Shown here: positions 13,650-15,124 of the stretch, one piece after another | Layout of the letters: the number at the start of each line of letters is the position of its first letter | Numbering within the stretch: position 1 is the first letter of the stretch | DNA from: Acidobacteriota bacterium | GTDB lineage: Bacteria; Acidobacteriota; Terriglobia; Terriglobales; Acidobacteriaceae | Reading direction: 5' to 3' | DNA: 15,124 nt | Assembly (NCBI GenBank): GCA_021779695.1 | Contig: JAJYAE010000072.1 | Span: forward strand, 1-15,124 | Made by a program: the position numbers and the translations under genes | Notes under the pieces: model-generated | The model's input: only the letters and a program-made list of their open reading frames with translations | Databases searched by the model: none | What the model was told of the DNA's origin: nothing

Positions 13650-15124
13650 TTACGGGGCGAAGCTCTTGCTCTCTGCTATGGTCACCACGGACTGCACGGG
13701 TAGATTGTCACTGGAGCCGCCAGCCAACACCCGGACTGGCTCGCTTTCTACGCGCCAAGCGTGATGTGGCGTATCCCAGTAGGCGAGCGAGCGGGCTTTC
13801 AGAGGCATCGAAACGTCGGCCGTTTCGCCGGCAGCGATGTGAACGCGCTGGAAGCCCTCGAGCTCCAGCTGAGGCCGCGTGACCGCAGATCCAAGGTGCT
13901 GTACGTACACCTGTACAACTTCGTCGCTGTCGCGCGCGCCAGTGTTCTTAACCCTGACCGTCACCTGGACTGTGCCGTCGGCGGCCATTGAAGGCGCACT
14001 CATCTTGAGGCTTTCATACGCAAAGGTTGTGTAGCTGAGGCCGAATCCGAAAGGATAGAGCGGCTTCTGCTTGTTATACATATACGTCCGGCCATCGAGC
14101 AGGTTGTAGTCCATGATGGGCAACAACTGGGCATCTCCGGTGGGCCAGGTCTGCGTTAACCGGCCAGCGGGCGAGTATGCGCCGAAAAGTACGTCTGCGA
14201 GTCCGTGTCCTTCTTCCTGACTGTTGTGAACCATGTGAACAATGGCGGGCACGTTCTGCTGGCTCCAGACGATGGCGTACGGAAAGCTTGAACGCAATAC
14301 CTCAACCGTATGTGGATTCGCGGCAAAGATCTGTTTGACCAGCGACTCCTGCTCGAGTTCGATGGTCTTGCGGTCCACATCTTCCTTGCCATTCGAGGGT
14401 GTCGGGCACTTGTCCCAACCTGCATTGCACTCGGGGTGGTTGCCGACGACCACGATTGCGACATCTGCCTTGCGGGCAAGCTCTGCCGCTGCAGCCGGGT
14501 TGGAACCATCTGCTGAAAGAATCTGGACGCGGTCGCCAACGGCTTGCCGCAGACCATCGAGAATGGTGACGGAATAGGGTGGCGTGCCGCTGTACCAGTC
14601 GAGCAACACCTGATCCGTCCAGGGTCCGATTAAAGCAATCGTTTTGAGATGGGACTTGTCGAGCGGGAGAGTGTGATTGTCATTTTTGAGAAGGACAATC
14701 GATTCGTCTGTGGCCTTGCGGGCCAATGCCCGGCTCGATGCGCGCTCCCACGGCGCGGGCCGCCCATCGGTGGCGCGACCAACCTGCGCGTACGGATCCA
14801 CTCCGGGAGGATCCATCTCGCCCAATCGCAGGTAGACCGTCAAGAGGTTCTTTAACGCAGCATCCATGTCGGCTTCCGTGACGTAACCATCCTTGAGTGC
14901 CTTTGCAAGGTCATCCTTGTACGTATCGAGGAAGTGATTGATGCCCGCTTTGACGGCCGCTGCGGCACCCTGCTCCTTGTCAAGGAAGCTCTTGTGCGCG
15001 CTGATGAGAAGGCCTAATGCGCCGCCATCAGTGCAAATCAGGCCGTCGTTGCCCCATTCCTTGATCATGACACTTCTTAGCACAGGGTTGATCATCATGG
15101 GGATGCCGTTCCAGGAGTTATAGC
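13650..15124 (-). CDS. Glycoside hydrolase family 3 beta-glycosidase, C-terminal part (5' end outside window)
   Basis: The frame is open to the right edge, so the N-terminal (alpha/beta)8 domain is mostly missing; the ATG at 15098 is internal. The visible part begins with YNSWNGIPMMINP, then the nucleophile region WGNDGLICTDGGAL (Asp of TDGG). Next come ESIVLLKNDNHTLPLD and the second GH3 domain, including KTIALIGPWTD, YSGTPPYSVTILDGL and HNSQEEGHGLADVLFGAYSPAGRLTQTWP. The protein ends with the Fn3-like domain (PFGFGLSYTTFAYESL, VTVRVKNTGARDSDEVVQVYV). Such enzymes remove terminal beta-linked glucose or xylose from oligosaccharides, usually outside the cytoplasm. YSGTPP and the second-domain layout lean towards beta-xylosidase/beta-glucosidase types; the substrate cannot be fixed here. 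It ends 24 bases from the arsR gene, facing it. Confidence 0.93.
   Translation of the reverse strand, partial: YNSWNGIPMMINPVLRSVMIKEWGNDGLICTDGGALGLLISAHKSFLDKEQGAAAAVKAGINHFLDTYKDDLAKALKDGYVTEADMDAALKNLLTVYLRLGEMDPPGVDPYAQVGRATDGRPAPWERASSRALARKATDESIVLLKNDNHTLPLDKSHLKTIALIGPWTDQVLLDWYSGTPPYSVTILDGLRQAVGDRVQILSADGSNPAAAAELARKADVAIVVVGNHPECNAGWDKCPTPSNGKEDVDRKTIELEQESLVKQIFAANPHTVEVLRSSFPYAIVWSQQNVPAIVHMVHNSQEEGHGLADVLFGAYSPAGRLTQTWPTGDAQLLPIMDYNLLDGRTYMYNKQKPLYPFGFGLSYTTFAYESLKMSAPSMAADGTVQVTVRVKNTGARDSDEVVQVYVQHLGSAVTRPQLELEGFQRVHIAAGETADVSMPLKARSLAYWDTPHHAWRVESEPVRVLAGGSSDNLPVQSVVTIAESKSFAP

Overview
The window (15,124 bases, GC-rich, no gap between genes longer than 300 bases) looks like chromosomal DNA of an acidobacterium, most likely of the Terriglobia (subdivision 1) type. 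This rests on gene content rather than a marker gene: a Wzi-type outer-membrane protein, an acidobacterial-style secreted protein with a DPRYFR motif, GH172 and GH3 glycosidases, and a Gln-rich secreted coiled-coil protein. The taxonomic call is inference. I see no rRNA, tRNA, CRISPR array, insertion sequence or prophage genes.

Layout. Positions 1-787 hold the 3' part of argJ (arginine biosynthesis). It is followed on the same strand by a protein with the fold signature of a pyruvate/branched-chain dehydrogenase E1-alpha subunit but without the thiamine-diphosphate residues (861-1751), then a Wzi-family outer-membrane barrel (1819-3621). From 3656 to 5625 two complete tyrosine recombinases (XerC/XerD type) lie on the minus strand with an ATGA overlap. 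Next on the minus strand come the DPRYFR secreted protein (5755-6438) and an exported thiol/sulfur pair: a Cys-rich rhodanese followed by a TlpA-like thioredoxin (6663-7701).

On the plus strand follow a HAD-type phosphatase (7910-8653) and a Nudix hydrolase (8765-9211). They converge on an Nramp-family transporter (9229-10479, minus) whose metal-site residues are altered in the way reported for NRAMP-related magnesium transporters. A Tat-exported GH172/DUF2961 glycosidase (10650-11861) has its own consensus-like promoter. It converges on the Gln-rich secreted coiled-coil protein (11902-12540, minus), whose leader can fold so that the ribosome binding site is closed. A two-gene operon of an AHSA1/SRPBCC protein and an ArsR regulator (12809-13625) is preceded by a promoter framed by two near-identical 16-base inverted repeats, very probably the regulator's own operators. 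The window ends with a GH3 beta-glycosidase on the minus strand that runs off the right edge.

Most of the window is ordinary housekeeping and surface or carbohydrate genes. The parts worth a second look are the dyad pair before the ArsR operon, the degenerate E1-alpha-like protein, the Nramp variant, the Cys-rich rhodanese with its TlpA partner, and the structured leader of the coiled-coil gene. I did not find a complete novel multi-gene system.
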